From assembly GCA_036526255.1 (NCBI GenBank), contig DATCYW010000078.1, positions 1-64,000 of the forward strand: a stretch of 64,000 nt of DNA. Reading direction: 5' to 3'. Numbering within the stretch: the first letter of the stretch is position 1; each line of letters starts with the position of its first letter. Source of the DNA: Malonomonas sp036526255 (GTDB lineage Bacteria; Desulfobacterota; Desulfuromonadia; Desulfuromonadales; Geopsychrobacteraceae). Below the pieces are notes generated by a model, which saw only the letters and a list, made by a program, of their open reading frames with translations, was not told the DNA's origin and searched no databases. Shown piece by piece: positions 9,069 through 17,670 of the stretch. The position numbers were made by a program, and so were the translations under genes.

Positions 9069-10133
9069 ATGGCCTCTGCTCATTCACGCATGCGCTGCGG
9101 AGAATTCCGCACCACCTACCAGCAGGATACGACCATCTTTCCGACCCCGCTGGCGCGCCGGGTTGCGGTCATCGGGGTGTTGCTGCTGATGACGGTCCCA
9201 TTGTTCGGCAGCGCCTATCAGTTGAACTTGCTGATCCAGATCGGCTATTACGGGATCGCCGCGCTGGGGCTGAACATCGTCGTCGGCTTCACCGGACAGA
9301 TCTCCCTCGGTCATGCGGCGTTCTTCGGTCTGGGCGCCTTCTCCTCGGCCTGGATCAACAGCACCACCGGCATTCCGGTGTTCTTCTGCATTCCGCTGGC
9401 CGGCTGTCTGACCATGGCGGTCGGTCTGCTGGTCGGGATCCCCGCCGGGCGGATCAAGGGGCTCTATCTGGCGATCGCCACCTTGGCGTCGCAGTACATC
9501 CTTGAGGACTTCTTCGCCCGCGCCGACTGGTTTACCGGCGGCTCAGCCGGGGCGATGGCGAATCCGTTCAGTATTTTCGGCTTTGTGATGAACAATGACC
9601 GGTCCTATTTCTACGTCGTCCTCTTCTACGTGGTGATCATGTTTCTGGCCGGCGCCAACCTGCTGCGCAGCCGCGACGGCCGTGCCTTTGTTGCGGTCCG
9701 GGATCATTACCTGTCGGCCGAGATCATGGGCATCAATCTGAACAAGTACCGGATTCTCTCCTTCGGCATCTCCTCGTTCTATGCCGGTATCGGCGGCGCG
9801 CTGTTCGGTCACTACCTGGGCTTCGTTTCGGCCGAAGGCTTCACCATCCTGCTGTCGATCCAGTTCATCGCCATGATCATCATCGGTGGCCTCGGCTCGG
9901 TGATGGGCTCGATGCTGGGGACGGTCTTCATGGTCTTGCTGCCGGAGGTGATGGAGTTCGGTGTGCATCTGGTCGGCAGTGGCAGTTCGACCCTGACCCA
10001 GGCGCTGGCCTATATCAAGGAGATGGCGATCGGTCTGGCGATTATCCTGTTCTTGATTTTCGAGCCGGACGGCCTTTCACACCGCTGGAAGATGATCAAG
10101 AACTACTGGAAGCTCTATCCGTTTTCTTATTAA
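9069..10133 (+). CDS. livM: Liv-type ABC transporter permease, LivM subunit
   Basis: The second permease, 354 aa from the ATG at 9069. Family motifs include LNLLIQIGYYGIAALGLNIV, VGFTGQISLGHAAFFGLGAF and FIAMIIIGGLGSVMGSMLG. The frame stays open further upstream into livH, but that part is the livH shadow; the ATG at 9069 lies 5 bp after the livH stop. The N-terminal 35 residues are polar, followed by about eight to ten membrane segments. Confidence 0.92.
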   Translation: MASAHSRMRCGEFRTTYQQDTTIFPTPLARRVAVIGVLLLMTVPLFGSAYQLNLLIQIGYYGIAALGLNIVVGFTGQISLGHAAFFGLGAFSSAWINSTTGIPVFFCIPLAGCLTMAVGLLVGIPAGRIKGLYLAIATLASQYILEDFFARADWFTGGSAGAMANPFSIFGFVMNNDRSYFYVVLFYVVIMFLAGANLLRSRDGRAFVAVRDHYLSAEIMGINLNKYRILSFGISSFYAGIGGALFGHYLGFVSAEGFTILLSIQFIAMIIIGGLGSVMGSMLGTVFMVLLPEVMEFGVHLVGSGSSTLTQALAYIKEMAIGLAIILFLIFEPDGLSHRWKMIKNYWKLYPFSY

Positions 10134-10229
10134 CCTGAAGGGATTAACCAGGGCATTGGTTGTTCTGGTCCAAAGAAATCCACGATGGCCGTTCAAGTCT
10201 CATCAACGTTCAGAAGGAGGAAACAAATC

Positions 10230-11474
10230 ATGCGAAAAACGTTACTCTGTGGCACGGCATTACTGGCAATGTTCGGATTTGCAACCATGGCCAGCGCGGC
10301 GGACAGCATTCCGGTCGGGCATCTGGCTTGCTACACCGGACCGACTTCGGACGTCGGCATCCCTTACGGCAACGGTGTTGCTGATGCGATGAACTACATC
10401 AATGCCAACGGCGGCGTCAACGGCAAGCAGCTCAACTATGAGACGGTCGATTATTCCTACAAGGCTCCTCAGGCGATCGCCACCTACAAACGTTGGGTTT
10501 CGGACCTCAAGCCGGTCGCTATTCAGGGCTGGGGCACCGCTGATACTGAGGCGCTGGTGCAGTTTGTCGCGCGTGATGAAATTCCCTATTTCTCGGCCTC
10601 CTACTCAGGTCACCTGACCGATCCGACCGGCAAGTCGCCGCGCACCAAAGCTCCGGCGCCGTACAATTTCTTCTACGGCCCGTCCTACTCTGACACCTGC
10701 CGCGGTCTGGTGCAGTGGGCGGCTGATGACTGGAAGGCCAAAGGCGAAACCGGCAAGCCGAAGTTCATCCATATGGGCGCTAACCACCCGTACCCGAACG
10801 CCCCTAAAGAAGCCTGCGCCGCCTACGCCGAAGAGCTCGGTTTCGAAGTGCTCAACCCGATCGTTTACGACCTGAAGCCGGGCGATGCCAAGGCTCAGTG
10901 TCTGACCCTGAAGGACTCCGGCGCTAACTACGCCTACATGGGCAACACCGCCGGTTCCAACATCTCGCTGCTGAACTCCTGCGGCACCGTCGGCGCCAAG
11001 CCGCAGTTTTTGGCCAACGTCTGGGGCTGGGATGAAAACTCGATCAAAGCCGCCCAGGAATCGGGTGACGGCGTCGCAGTCCCACTCGGTTCACCGTCCT
11101 GGAAGGATGATGTCCCGGGGATGGCAACCGTGCGCGCAATCTCGAAAATGTCTGATCCTTCCGGCGAGACCTATCGCAACCTGCACTACATGCGTGGCGT
11201 CTGCGCGACCTTTTTCATGAAGGATGCGATGGAGATGGCTGATAAGCACGGCGGCATCACCGGCCCGAACATCAAGAAATCGATGGAGATGATGGTCAAC
11301 CATGTTCCTGCCGGTCTGGACGGGGTCTGCAAGCCGTCGACCTGGACCAACGAAGACCACCGCGGCACCACCGAGGTTTCGGTCTACACCACCACCTATA
11401 ACGGTGGCGATTTCAAATTCAACAAGCAGTCGACCGTCGACGTCCCGCGGCGCGCCGACTGGCTCGGTTGGTAA
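10230..11474 (+). CDS. livK: Periplasmic substrate-binding protein of the Liv-type transporter
   Basis: A 414-residue extracytoplasmic binding protein of the Leu/Ile/Val-binding (type I periplasmic) fold. It has a signal peptide with a positively charged start (MRKTLLCG), a hydrophobic core and a likely signal peptidase I site after ASA near residue 23. The start at 10230 is set by AAGGAGG at 10214-10220; the upstream in-frame ATG at 10185 would bury the signal peptide. Motifs such as GHLACYTGPTSDVGIPYGNG, and long inserts with several cysteines, resemble the longer binding proteins found with aromatic or carboxylic acid catabolic operons rather than the short E. coli LivJ/LivK. The ligand is therefore open. 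Confidence 0.88.
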   Translation: MRKTLLCGTALLAMFGFATMASAADSIPVGHLACYTGPTSDVGIPYGNGVADAMNYINANGGVNGKQLNYETVDYSYKAPQAIATYKRWVSDLKPVAIQGWGTADTEALVQFVARDEIPYFSASYSGHLTDPTGKSPRTKAPAPYNFFYGPSYSDTCRGLVQWAADDWKAKGETGKPKFIHMGANHPYPNAPKEACAAYAEELGFEVLNPIVYDLKPGDAKAQCLTLKDSGANYAYMGNTAGSNISLLNSCGTVGAKPQFLANVWGWDENSIKAAQESGDGVAVPLGSPSWKDDVPGMATVRAISKMSDPSGETYRNLHYMRGVCATFFMKDAMEMADKHGGITGPNIKKSMEMMVNHVPAGLDGVCKPSTWTNEDHRGTTEVSVYTTTYNGGDFKFNKQSTVDVPRRADWLGW

Positions 11475-11484
11475 TCAGCAACCC

Positions 11485-11512
11485 GCTGCGGGGGGTGAAA
11501 GCCTCCCGCAGC
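11485..11512 (+). other. mRNA hairpin 1 between livK and livF
   Basis: An 11-bp stem (GCTGCGGGGGG / CCTCCCGCAGC, one G-U pair) with a 6-nt loop begins 10 nt after the livK stop. No T-run follows. Such hairpins commonly protect the abundant binding-protein part of a transporter mRNA; that role is inferred. Confidence 0.5.
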
Positions 11513-11530
11513 TTTCGATGTTCAAGCTGC

Positions 11531-11557
11531 GCGGTGCGGATAAAGCATCCGTACCGC
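11531..11557 (+). other. mRNA hairpin 2 between livK and livF
   Basis: A second 11-bp stem (GCGGTGCGGAT / ATCCGTACCGC, one G-U pair) with the 5-nt loop AAAGC lies 18 nt after the first hairpin. The rest of the spacer holds a direct repeat of CGAACCTGG. Confidence 0.5.
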
Positions 11558-11621
11558 GAACCTGGACCATCGAACCTGGCACCACGAACGCAGAACCTCT
11601 CGCTGAGACTGGAGCATCCCC

Positions 11622-12458
11622 ATGGCTGAGACGGCCGTCAAAATTTCAGAACAGCCTGCCGAAAAAGAGATCCTTCTTTCGGTCAACAACATCGAAGTGG
11701 TCTACGACGATGTCATTCTGGTGCTCCGCGGCATCAGTCTGGACGTCCCCAAGGGTGAGCTGGTCACGCTGCTCGGGCCGAACGGCGCCGGCAAGTCGAC
11801 CACCCTCAAGGCAATCTCCGGACTGCTGAAAACCGAGGACGGCGAGGTCACCCGCGGCTCCATAACCTTTAAAGGCGAGAGCATCGCCAACAGCGATCCG
11901 GATGCCATTGTCCGCAAGGGGATCTTTCAGGTTATGGAAGGGCGGCGGATCATCGAGGATATGACCGTCATCGAAAACCTGCGACTGGGGGCCTTTACCC
12001 GCAAGGATCGTGGCAATATCAAGGGGGATATCGAGAAGGTTTTTCACTACTTCCCGCGCCTGAAAGAGCGGACCGGCATGGCCGGCTACCTGTCCGGCGG
12101 CGAGCAGCAGATGCTGGCGATCGGTCGGGCGATCATGGCCAAGCCGGAGATGATCCTGCTCGATGAGCCTTCGATGGGGCTGTCGCCGCTGCTGGTCAAG
12201 GAGGTCTTCGAGATCATCCGCAACATCAACAAGGAGCAGGGGATTACCATGCTGCTGGTTGAGCAGAACGCCAACATGGCGCTGCACAGCGCCAACTATG
12301 GCTTCGTCATGGAATCGGGCAAAGTGGTTCTCGACGGCACCGCCGAAGAGCTGCTGAACAACGAGGACATGAAAGAGTTCTATCTGGCTGGCGGTGACAA
12401 GGAACGAAAATCATTCAAGAATCTGAAGTCCTATAAGCGGCGCAAGCGCTGGATGTAA
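11622..12458 (+). CDS. livF: Liv-type ABC transporter ATPase, LivF subunit
   Basis: The second ATPase of the importer, 278 aa. Walker A is GPNGAGKST, the signature is LSGGEQQMLAIGRA and Walker B is ILLDEPSMGLSP, all typical of LivF. It has an N-terminal extension of about 20 residues (AETAVKISEQPAEKE) and a C-terminal tail rich in Lys and Arg beyond the usual LivF end. It is separated from livK by a 147-bp spacer with two hairpins and followed after 13 bp by an AMP-ligase gene. Confidence 0.92.
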   Translation: MAETAVKISEQPAEKEILLSVNNIEVVYDDVILVLRGISLDVPKGELVTLLGPNGAGKSTTLKAISGLLKTEDGEVTRGSITFKGESIANSDPDAIVRKGIFQVMEGRRIIEDMTVIENLRLGAFTRKDRGNIKGDIEKVFHYFPRLKERTGMAGYLSGGEQQMLAIGRAIMAKPEMILLDEPSMGLSPLLVKEVFEIIRNINKEQGITMLLVEQNANMALHSANYGFVMESGKVVLDGTAEELLNNEDMKEFYLAGGDKERKSFKNLKSYKRRKRWM

Positions 12459-12471
12459 CGGGGGGTCGGTC

Positions 12472-13710
12472 ATGCACGAACATTTCTTTGACAGTCTGGA
12501 ACACCGCAGTCCGAAAGAACGAGAGCTGGAGCAGCTACATGCGCTGGCCGCGCAGATTGAACACGCGCGCAAAACCGCACCGGCCTATGCCGAGCTGTTG
12601 GCCGGGTTCAGCGAGCCGGTTAACAGCCGCGAGCGGCTGGCCAAGCTGCCGCTGACGCGCAAGAGCGAATTGGCCGCCCGGCAGCGGCAACAACTGCCGT
12701 TCGGCGGCTTAACCGGTATCGGTTCCCCGGAGCTGACCCATATCTTCGTTTCGCCGGGGCCGATCTACGAGCCGGGTTCGGCGCGTCGCGATTTCTGGAG
12801 TTTCGGCCGTACCCTGTTCGCGGCCGGCTTCCGCCGCGGCGAGCTGCTGCTCAACTGTTTCTCCTACCACTTCACCCCGGCCGGCGCGATGGTCGAATCG
12901 GGTGCGCATGCCCTTGGTTGCACGGTCATTCCGGCCGGCACCGGCAACACCGAGCAGCAGGTCGCGGCGATTGCCGACCTCAAGCCCTCCGGTTATGTCG
13001 GCACACCATCCTTTCTGAAGATCATCCTCGACAAGGGGGATGAGCTGGGGGCCGATCTCTCCAGTTTGAAAAAAGCGCTGGTCTCCGGCGAGTACTTTCC
13101 GCCGACGCTGCGCGCCAGTTTGCAGCAGCGCGGCATCGAGGCGCTTCAGTGCTACGCCACCGCCGACCTCGGCCTGATCGCCTACGAATCCTCGGCCCGG
13201 GAAGGGATGATTGTCGATGAGCGGATCATCCTCGAAATCGTCCGCCCCGGTACCGGTGACCCGGTGCCGGCAGGGGAAGTCGGCGAGCTGGTGATTACCA
13301 GTCTCAACCCCGACTATCCGCTGATCCGCTTTGCCACCGGCGACCTCTCGGCCATCCTGCCGGGGGAAAGCCCCTGCGGGCGCAGCAACATGCGCATCAA
13401 GGGGTGGCTGGGGCGCGCCGACCAGACGACGAAAGTCCGTGGCATGTTCGTTCACCCCGAACAGGTCGCGGCGATCCTCAAGCGCCACCCGGCGGTCGGT
13501 AAAGCGCGGCTGCTGGTGAAACGTGAAAACGAACTGGACCAGATGCTGCTGCAGTGTGAAGCGACCGCTGCTGACGCGGACTTGAGGGAAAAGCTGCAGG
13601 AGACGATCCGCGAGATCTGCAAGCTGCGTGGCGAGGTCGAGTTCGTCGCGCCGGGCAGTCTGGCCAACGACGGTAAGGTGATCGACGATCAGCGGCCGAT
13701 CGACCAGTAA
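12472..13710 (+). CDS. PaaK-like phenylacetate/aryl-CoA ligase family protein
   Basis: A 412-residue adenylate-forming enzyme of the phenylacetate-CoA ligase family. Features are an N-terminal region with ARKTAPAYAELL, LPLTRKSELAARQ, a fold-II region GYVGTPSFLKIILD, the ATADLGLIAYE stretch corresponding to the A5 motif (YGxTE in other ligases), IRFATGDLS (A7), WLGRADQTTKVRGMFV (hinge) and a PaaK-type C-terminal domain. The usual P-loop SSGTTG of PaaK is replaced here by FVSPGPIYEPGS, as in the subgroup of PaaK-like proteins found beside Liv transporters and 2-oxoacid oxidoreductases. It probably makes a CoA thioester, but the degenerate P-loop leaves activity and substrate uncertain. Confidence 0.75.
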   Translation: MHEHFFDSLEHRSPKERELEQLHALAAQIEHARKTAPAYAELLAGFSEPVNSRERLAKLPLTRKSELAARQRQQLPFGGLTGIGSPELTHIFVSPGPIYEPGSARRDFWSFGRTLFAAGFRRGELLLNCFSYHFTPAGAMVESGAHALGCTVIPAGTGNTEQQVAAIADLKPSGYVGTPSFLKIILDKGDELGADLSSLKKALVSGEYFPPTLRASLQQRGIEALQCYATADLGLIAYESSAREGMIVDERIILEIVRPGTGDPVPAGEVGELVITSLNPDYPLIRFATGDLSAILPGESPCGRSNMRIKGWLGRADQTTKVRGMFVHPEQVAAILKRHPAVGKARLLVKRENELDQMLLQCEATAADADLREKLQETIREICKLRGEVEFVAPGSLANDGKVIDDQRPIDQ

Positions 13711-13734
13711 TTTCGACTTAAGGGGAGGGACATC

Positions 13735-14286
13735 ATGTCTGACAGCACCGATCAACCATTGCTCGATGTCGGCTTGCAACTGTTGAATGAATTAAGCAAA
13801 GAGGAGCTGATCGAGATCATTGTCGATGACGCGAAAAACTGGCTGGCCCATGATGGCCTCTGGTTTCAGGCGGTCGAGGCCAAGCACGGCATGGAGGAGG
13901 CGATCGACGCCGACCGCGATGCCTGGGAAAAGTTTACCGTCATCGAAGCCAAGCGGATTATGGCCCGCCTGCACATCGCCCCGGGTGGAGGTATCCCGGC
14001 GCTGATCGAATGTCTCAGGCACCGCCTCTACGCCCGTTTGAACCTGCAGGAGTGTGTTGAGGTCAGCGCCAACCGGGTGGTGTTCCGGATGGTCGACTGC
14101 CGGGTGCAGTCAGCCCGCAAGCGCAAAGGCTTGGCTGATTTTCCTTGCAAATCGGTCGGTATCGTCGAGTACAGTGGGTTCGCCCGCACCATCGATCCAC
14201 GCATTGAGACCCGTTGCATCGCCTGCCCGCCCGATGCGCACCCCGACGAGTTCTGGTGCGCCTGGGAATTCACCCTGCCGGGGTGA
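13735..14286 (+). CDS. DUF6125-like soluble protein of unknown function
   Basis: A 183-residue soluble protein without membrane segments or signal peptide. The composition and motifs (NWLAHDGLWFQAVEAKHGMEE, DAWEKFTVIEAKRIM, and a C-terminal cysteine motif RCIACPPDAHPDEFWCAWEF) recall the DUF6125 / ATC-hydrolase-like family, recognised from memory and not by search. Proteins of this type recur next to CoA ligases and 2-oxoacid oxidoreductases. AAGGGGAGGG precedes the ATG. It lies between the PaaK-like ligase and the CoA-transferase in one operon, so a role in handling the CoA intermediate is plausible but unproven. Confidence 0.6.
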   Translation: MSDSTDQPLLDVGLQLLNELSKEELIEIIVDDAKNWLAHDGLWFQAVEAKHGMEEAIDADRDAWEKFTVIEAKRIMARLHIAPGGGIPALIECLRHRLYARLNLQECVEVSANRVVFRMVDCRVQSARKRKGLADFPCKSVGIVEYSGFARTIDPRIETRCIACPPDAHPDEFWCAWEFTLPG

Positions 14287-14300
14287 AGGTGACGTTCTAG

Positions 14301-15419
14301 ATGCTCAGTGACTGCCTTGCGGGGGTGCGGGTTCTCGACCTCAGCCAGTACCTGCCCGGCCCCTACGCCACCCAGCTGCTCGCCGACCTTGGCGCCTGCG
14401 TGATCAAGATTGAGCCACCCGCCGGCGACCCGATGCGCAGCTTTATCTTTTGTGATGAAGACGGCATTTCCCCCTTCTATAAGCAGGTCAACGCCGGCAA
14501 GCAGGTGGTGACGCTCGACCTGAAGAGCGCGGCCGATCAGCAGGTCTTTGCCGAACTGCTCAGCGTCGCCGACGTGCTGCTTGAATCCTACCGCCCCGGC
14601 GTGCTGGAACGGCTCGGTTACAGCCGTTCGCGGCTGCAGAAGATCAACCCGAAACTGGTTCACTGTGCCCTCTCCGGTTTCGGTCAGACCGGCCCCTGCC
14701 GCGAACGGGCCGGGCACGACCTGACCTATCTGGCCATGAGCGGCATGCTCAGCCTGACCGGAACGACCGAGACGCCGGTCATGCCGTTTCCGCCGATCTG
14801 CGATTACGCCGCCGGCAAACAGGCCGCGACCAGCATTCTTGCCGCGCTGCTGCGCCAGCAGCGCAGCGGACGGGGGGCCTTTATCGACGTCAGCCTGTTT
14901 GAAATGGCGCTCTCCTGGCAATCCTTTGCCCTGACCGCCGCCCAGCGGCCGGGGCAGTCCTTCGCCCGCGGCCGTGACCTGCTCACCGGCGGCGCCGCCT
15001 GTTATCAGATCTATCGTAGCGCTGATGATCGCTTTGTCGCCCTCGGCGCGATCGAGGAGAAATTCTGGCAGGCTTTCTGCGCCTGTGTCGAGCGGCCGGA
15101 CTGGCTGGGCCGTCAGCATGAACCGCTGCCGCAGACGCAGCTTATTACCGAACTTGCCGAGATGTTCGCCACGGCGTCGCTGGGGGATTGGCAGCAACGC
15201 TTTGCCATGGTAGATTGCTGTTTTGAGCCGATTCTCGAGCATGCTGAGGTCGTTGCTCATCCGCAGGTCAGGCAGCGGCAGCTCCTTCAGACACAGCGTT
15301 TCGGCGAACGGTACGATGCCCTCTTCCCCGCCTGGGTTGATGATCAGCCCCCGCCGCCCCGCCGGTCATTGCAACAGCTGACCCCTGCCGCAGCCCTGAG
15401 TTACTGGCAAGACCGCTGA
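14301..15419 (+). CDS. CaiB/BaiF family class III CoA-transferase
   Basis: A 372-residue family III CoA-transferase, which moves CoA between an acyl-CoA donor and a carboxylic acid by way of an aspartyl-CoA thioester. The N-terminus has the family sequence LAGVRVLDLSQYLPGPYATQ, then KIEPPAGDPMR, SYRPGVLERLGY and GHDLTYLAMSGMLSLTG, where Asp140 aligns with the catalytic aspartate. It is slightly shorter than the 390-430 aa usual for the family but complete. It may recycle CoA from product acyl-CoA to incoming substrate, alongside the ATP-consuming ligases of the operon. Confidence 0.88.
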   Translation: MLSDCLAGVRVLDLSQYLPGPYATQLLADLGACVIKIEPPAGDPMRSFIFCDEDGISPFYKQVNAGKQVVTLDLKSAADQQVFAELLSVADVLLESYRPGVLERLGYSRSRLQKINPKLVHCALSGFGQTGPCRERAGHDLTYLAMSGMLSLTGTTETPVMPFPPICDYAAGKQAATSILAALLRQQRSGRGAFIDVSLFEMALSWQSFALTAAQRPGQSFARGRDLLTGGAACYQIYRSADDRFVALGAIEEKFWQAFCACVERPDWLGRQHEPLPQTQLITELAEMFATASLGDWQQRFAMVDCCFEPILEHAEVVAHPQVRQRQLLQTQRFGERYDALFPAWVDDQPPPPRRSLQQLTPAAALSYWQDR

Positions 15420-15565
15420 AGATTTTTCCGCCGTTTTATTCTGGAAAACCATTCTGCGCATGACTGACCGCCGGATATCCGGCCCGATTTCGCCTTTTTA
15501 AACGGTGGCGCGGAGCTGTTGAAGCAACGGCGGCCGCGAAAATAAATGACTGATAGGGAGCAACT

Positions 15566-16159
15566 ATGTACGAAAATCCACGACAGATGATCCAGATCCG
15601 CTGGCACGGCCGCGGCGGGCAGGGTGCCATCACCGCGGCCAAGGTGGTGGCCGAAGCGATGTTCAAGTCCGGCTATGGCGGCGTTGTCATGGCCCCGACC
15701 TTCGGCACCGAGCGGCGCGGCGCGCCGGTCAGCACCTCGCTGAAAGTCTCGCGCGAGAAGATTTACGATCTGTCGCCGATTCAGTTTCCGGATATCGTCG
15801 TCGTCCTCGATTACCTGATCCTCAACGAAGTCGATGTGACCGTCGGTCTCAAGCCGGGCGGTTTGCTGGTTATCAACTCGCCGCGCCCGGTGAGCGATCA
15901 TGTTTTTCCCGAGTATCGCGTCGCCGTGGCCAACGTGACCAAGCTGGGGATTGACGCCGGTTTGCGCAAGGGTATCGTCAACAGCGGCATCATCGGCGCC
16001 CTCGGCAAGGCCAGCGGGTTGGTCGCCATCGAGATGCTGTCCGCGTGCATCGCCAATGAATTCAGCGGGCGCAGGCCGGAAGAGAACGCCAGGGCCGCAG
16101 AGCTGGTCTATGCTGCCACCGAAATCTGTGAGCCGCGCGAAGGAGTGATAAATGCCTGA
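15566..16159 (+). CDS. 2-oxoacid:ferredoxin oxidoreductase, gamma subunit
   Basis: A 197-residue gamma subunit of a four-subunit 2-oxoacid:acceptor oxidoreductase. It begins with the characteristic IRWHGRGGQGAITAAKVVA, followed by PTFGTERRGAPVSTSLKVS and LKPGGLLVINS. Together with the next three genes it forms the complete gamma-delta-alpha-beta set that decarboxylates a 2-oxoacid to its acyl-CoA while reducing ferredoxin. Beside branched-chain catabolic genes the best guess is 2-oxoisovalerate (VOR type); beside a PaaK-like ligase, phenylglyoxylate (PadEFGI-like) is the alternative. A 146-bp gap with a GCCGGATATCCGGC palindrome (15470-15483) precedes it. Confidence 0.88.
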   Translation: MYENPRQMIQIRWHGRGGQGAITAAKVVAEAMFKSGYGGVVMAPTFGTERRGAPVSTSLKVSREKIYDLSPIQFPDIVVVLDYLILNEVDVTVGLKPGGLLVINSPRPVSDHVFPEYRVAVANVTKLGIDAGLRKGIVNSGIIGALGKASGLVAIEMLSACIANEFSGRRPEENARAAELVYAATEICEPREGVINA

Positions 16160-16463
16160 TTCACGTTTTAAAGTCTTGACCTCGGCCAGCACCTCCGGGC
16201 CCGGCGACGCCGGCCGTACCGGTTCCTGGCGGGTTGAGCGACCGGTGCTCGATTACAGTCGCTGCACCCCGGCAAAAACCGGCAAGTCCAGCTGTCATCT
16301 CTGTTGGCTTTATTGTCCCGACAACGTGGTGAGTAAAGCCATCAAGCCGCAGATCGATCTGGAATATTGCAAGGGCTGCGGTATCTGCGCCGAAGAGTGC
16401 CCGGTGCAGGCCATCGAGATGGTCTCTGAGGAGAAATTTGTCAAAGGGGGCGAAAATGAATAA
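16152..16463 (+). CDS. 2-oxoacid:ferredoxin oxidoreductase, delta (ferredoxin-like) subunit
   Basis: A 103-residue ferredoxin-like subunit with two [4Fe-4S] motifs: an atypical first one (CTPAKTGKSSCHLCWLYCP) and a classical second one (YCKGCGICAEECP). It carries electrons from the thiamine-diphosphate site to external ferredoxin. It overlaps the gamma gene by 8 bp and the alpha gene by 8 bp, indicating tight translational coupling and equal stoichiometry. Confidence 0.9.
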   Translation: MPDSRFKVLTSASTSGPGDAGRTGSWRVERPVLDYSRCTPAKTGKSSCHLCWLYCPDNVVSKAIKPQIDLEYCKGCGICAEECPVQAIEMVSEEKFVKGGENE

Positions 16464-17670
16464 GCAACTGGTCGATTCAGGGAACGCCGCTGCCGCCATG
16501 GCAGTTCGACTGGCGGGGGCGGAGGTGATCGCAGCCTACCCGATCACGCCGCAGACCCCGCTGACCGAAAAACTCTCAGAAATGATCACTGCCGGTGAGA
16601 TGGACGCGGAATATGTCGCCGTCGAGAGCGAGCACAGCGCGCTGGCCGTCTGCATCGGCGCTGCCAGCGCCGGAGTGCGCCCCTTTACCGCGACTTCGTC
16701 GAACGGCCTACTCTACATGAGCGAGCAGCTGCACTGGGCTGCCGGTGCCCGCTTGCCGATGGTCATGTGTGTCGTCAACCGCGGCGTCGGCGCGCCCTGG
16801 TCGGTCTGGAACGACCATCAGGACGCGATCAGTCAGCGCGACACCGGCTGGATTCAGGTCTTTGCCAAGGATCATCAGGAGATCGTCGACATGACCCTGA
16901 AGGCCTTCCGGCTGGCCGAACTGGTGCATATCCCGGTGATGGTCAATTACGATGGCTACTACCTGTCGCACACCTACATGCCGTTTGAACTGCCGGAGGC
17001 CGCGGCGGTCAAAGCCTTTCTGCCCGATTACGACTACAAGCACGCCCTCAACCCGGAAAACCCGGAGAGCCTGAACACCGTCACCCTGCCCGATGCGCGC
17101 AACGACATCAACGGCGTCAAGCGGCCGGGCTATATGGATATCCGTCACAACCTGCATCAGGAGATGTGTCTGGCGATGGATGTCTGGGAAGAGATCGATG
17201 CTGATTTCCAGCAGCGCTTCGGCCGCGGCGGGGCGCCGATCCTTGACCCCTACCGCTGTGACGATGCCGATTACATCGTCGTCGCCATGGGCACCATGGC
17301 CAACCAGTTCCACGATGTGATCGACCGGGTGCGGCAGGAGGATGGCCTGAAGGTCGGCGTGCTGGCGTTGCAGGTCTACCGACCTTTCCCGATCGCCAGA
17401 ATCGCCGCGGCACTGCAATCGGCCAAAGCGGTCATGGTTTACGAAAAGGGTTTGAGCTACGGCAATCAGGGTGCGCTCTACGCTGATCTCAAATCGGCTC
17501 TTTACCCCTATCCGACCCGCCCCCGGCTGCACAATTTCATCGTCGGTCTGGGCGGCCGTGATATCCGTACCGAGGATCTTTATCAGACTCTGAAAGAAGC
17601 CTGCCGGCAGGATACGCAGGCTGCGCCGGAGCAGACCGACACTCCGCAATGGATTGGATTACAGTTATGA
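16456..17670 (+). CDS. 2-oxoacid:ferredoxin oxidoreductase, alpha subunit
   Basis: A 404-residue alpha subunit holding the PYR domain (YPITPQTPLTEKLSEMI, VESEHSALAVCIGAASAGVR, TSSNGLLYMSEQLHWAAGAR) and a C-terminal transketolase-like region. The ATG at 16456, overlapping the delta stop and preceded by GGGGGCG, is preferred to the TTG at 16438. It binds substrate and CoA together with the beta subunit. The sequence alone does not fix which 2-oxoacid is used. Confidence 0.9.
   Translation: MNKQLVDSGNAAAAMAVRLAGAEVIAAYPITPQTPLTEKLSEMITAGEMDAEYVAVESEHSALAVCIGAASAGVRPFTATSSNGLLYMSEQLHWAAGARLPMVMCVVNRGVGAPWSVWNDHQDAISQRDTGWIQVFAKDHQEIVDMTLKAFRLAELVHIPVMVNYDGYYLSHTYMPFELPEAAAVKAFLPDYDYKHALNPENPESLNTVTLPDARNDINGVKRPGYMDIRHNLHQEMCLAMDVWEEIDADFQQRFGRGGAPILDPYRCDDADYIVVAMGTMANQFHDVIDRVRQEDGLKVGVLALQVYRPFPIARIAAALQSAKAVMVYEKGLSYGNQGALYADLKSALYPYPTRPRLHNFIVGLGGRDIRTEDLYQTLKEACRQDTQAAPEQTDTPQWIGLQL

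Noticed and set aside
15470..15483. Palindrome GCCGGATATCCGGC before the 2-oxoacid oxidoreductase genes
   Set aside because: Short GC palindromes are expected often at this GC content; no promoter or T-run is next to it.
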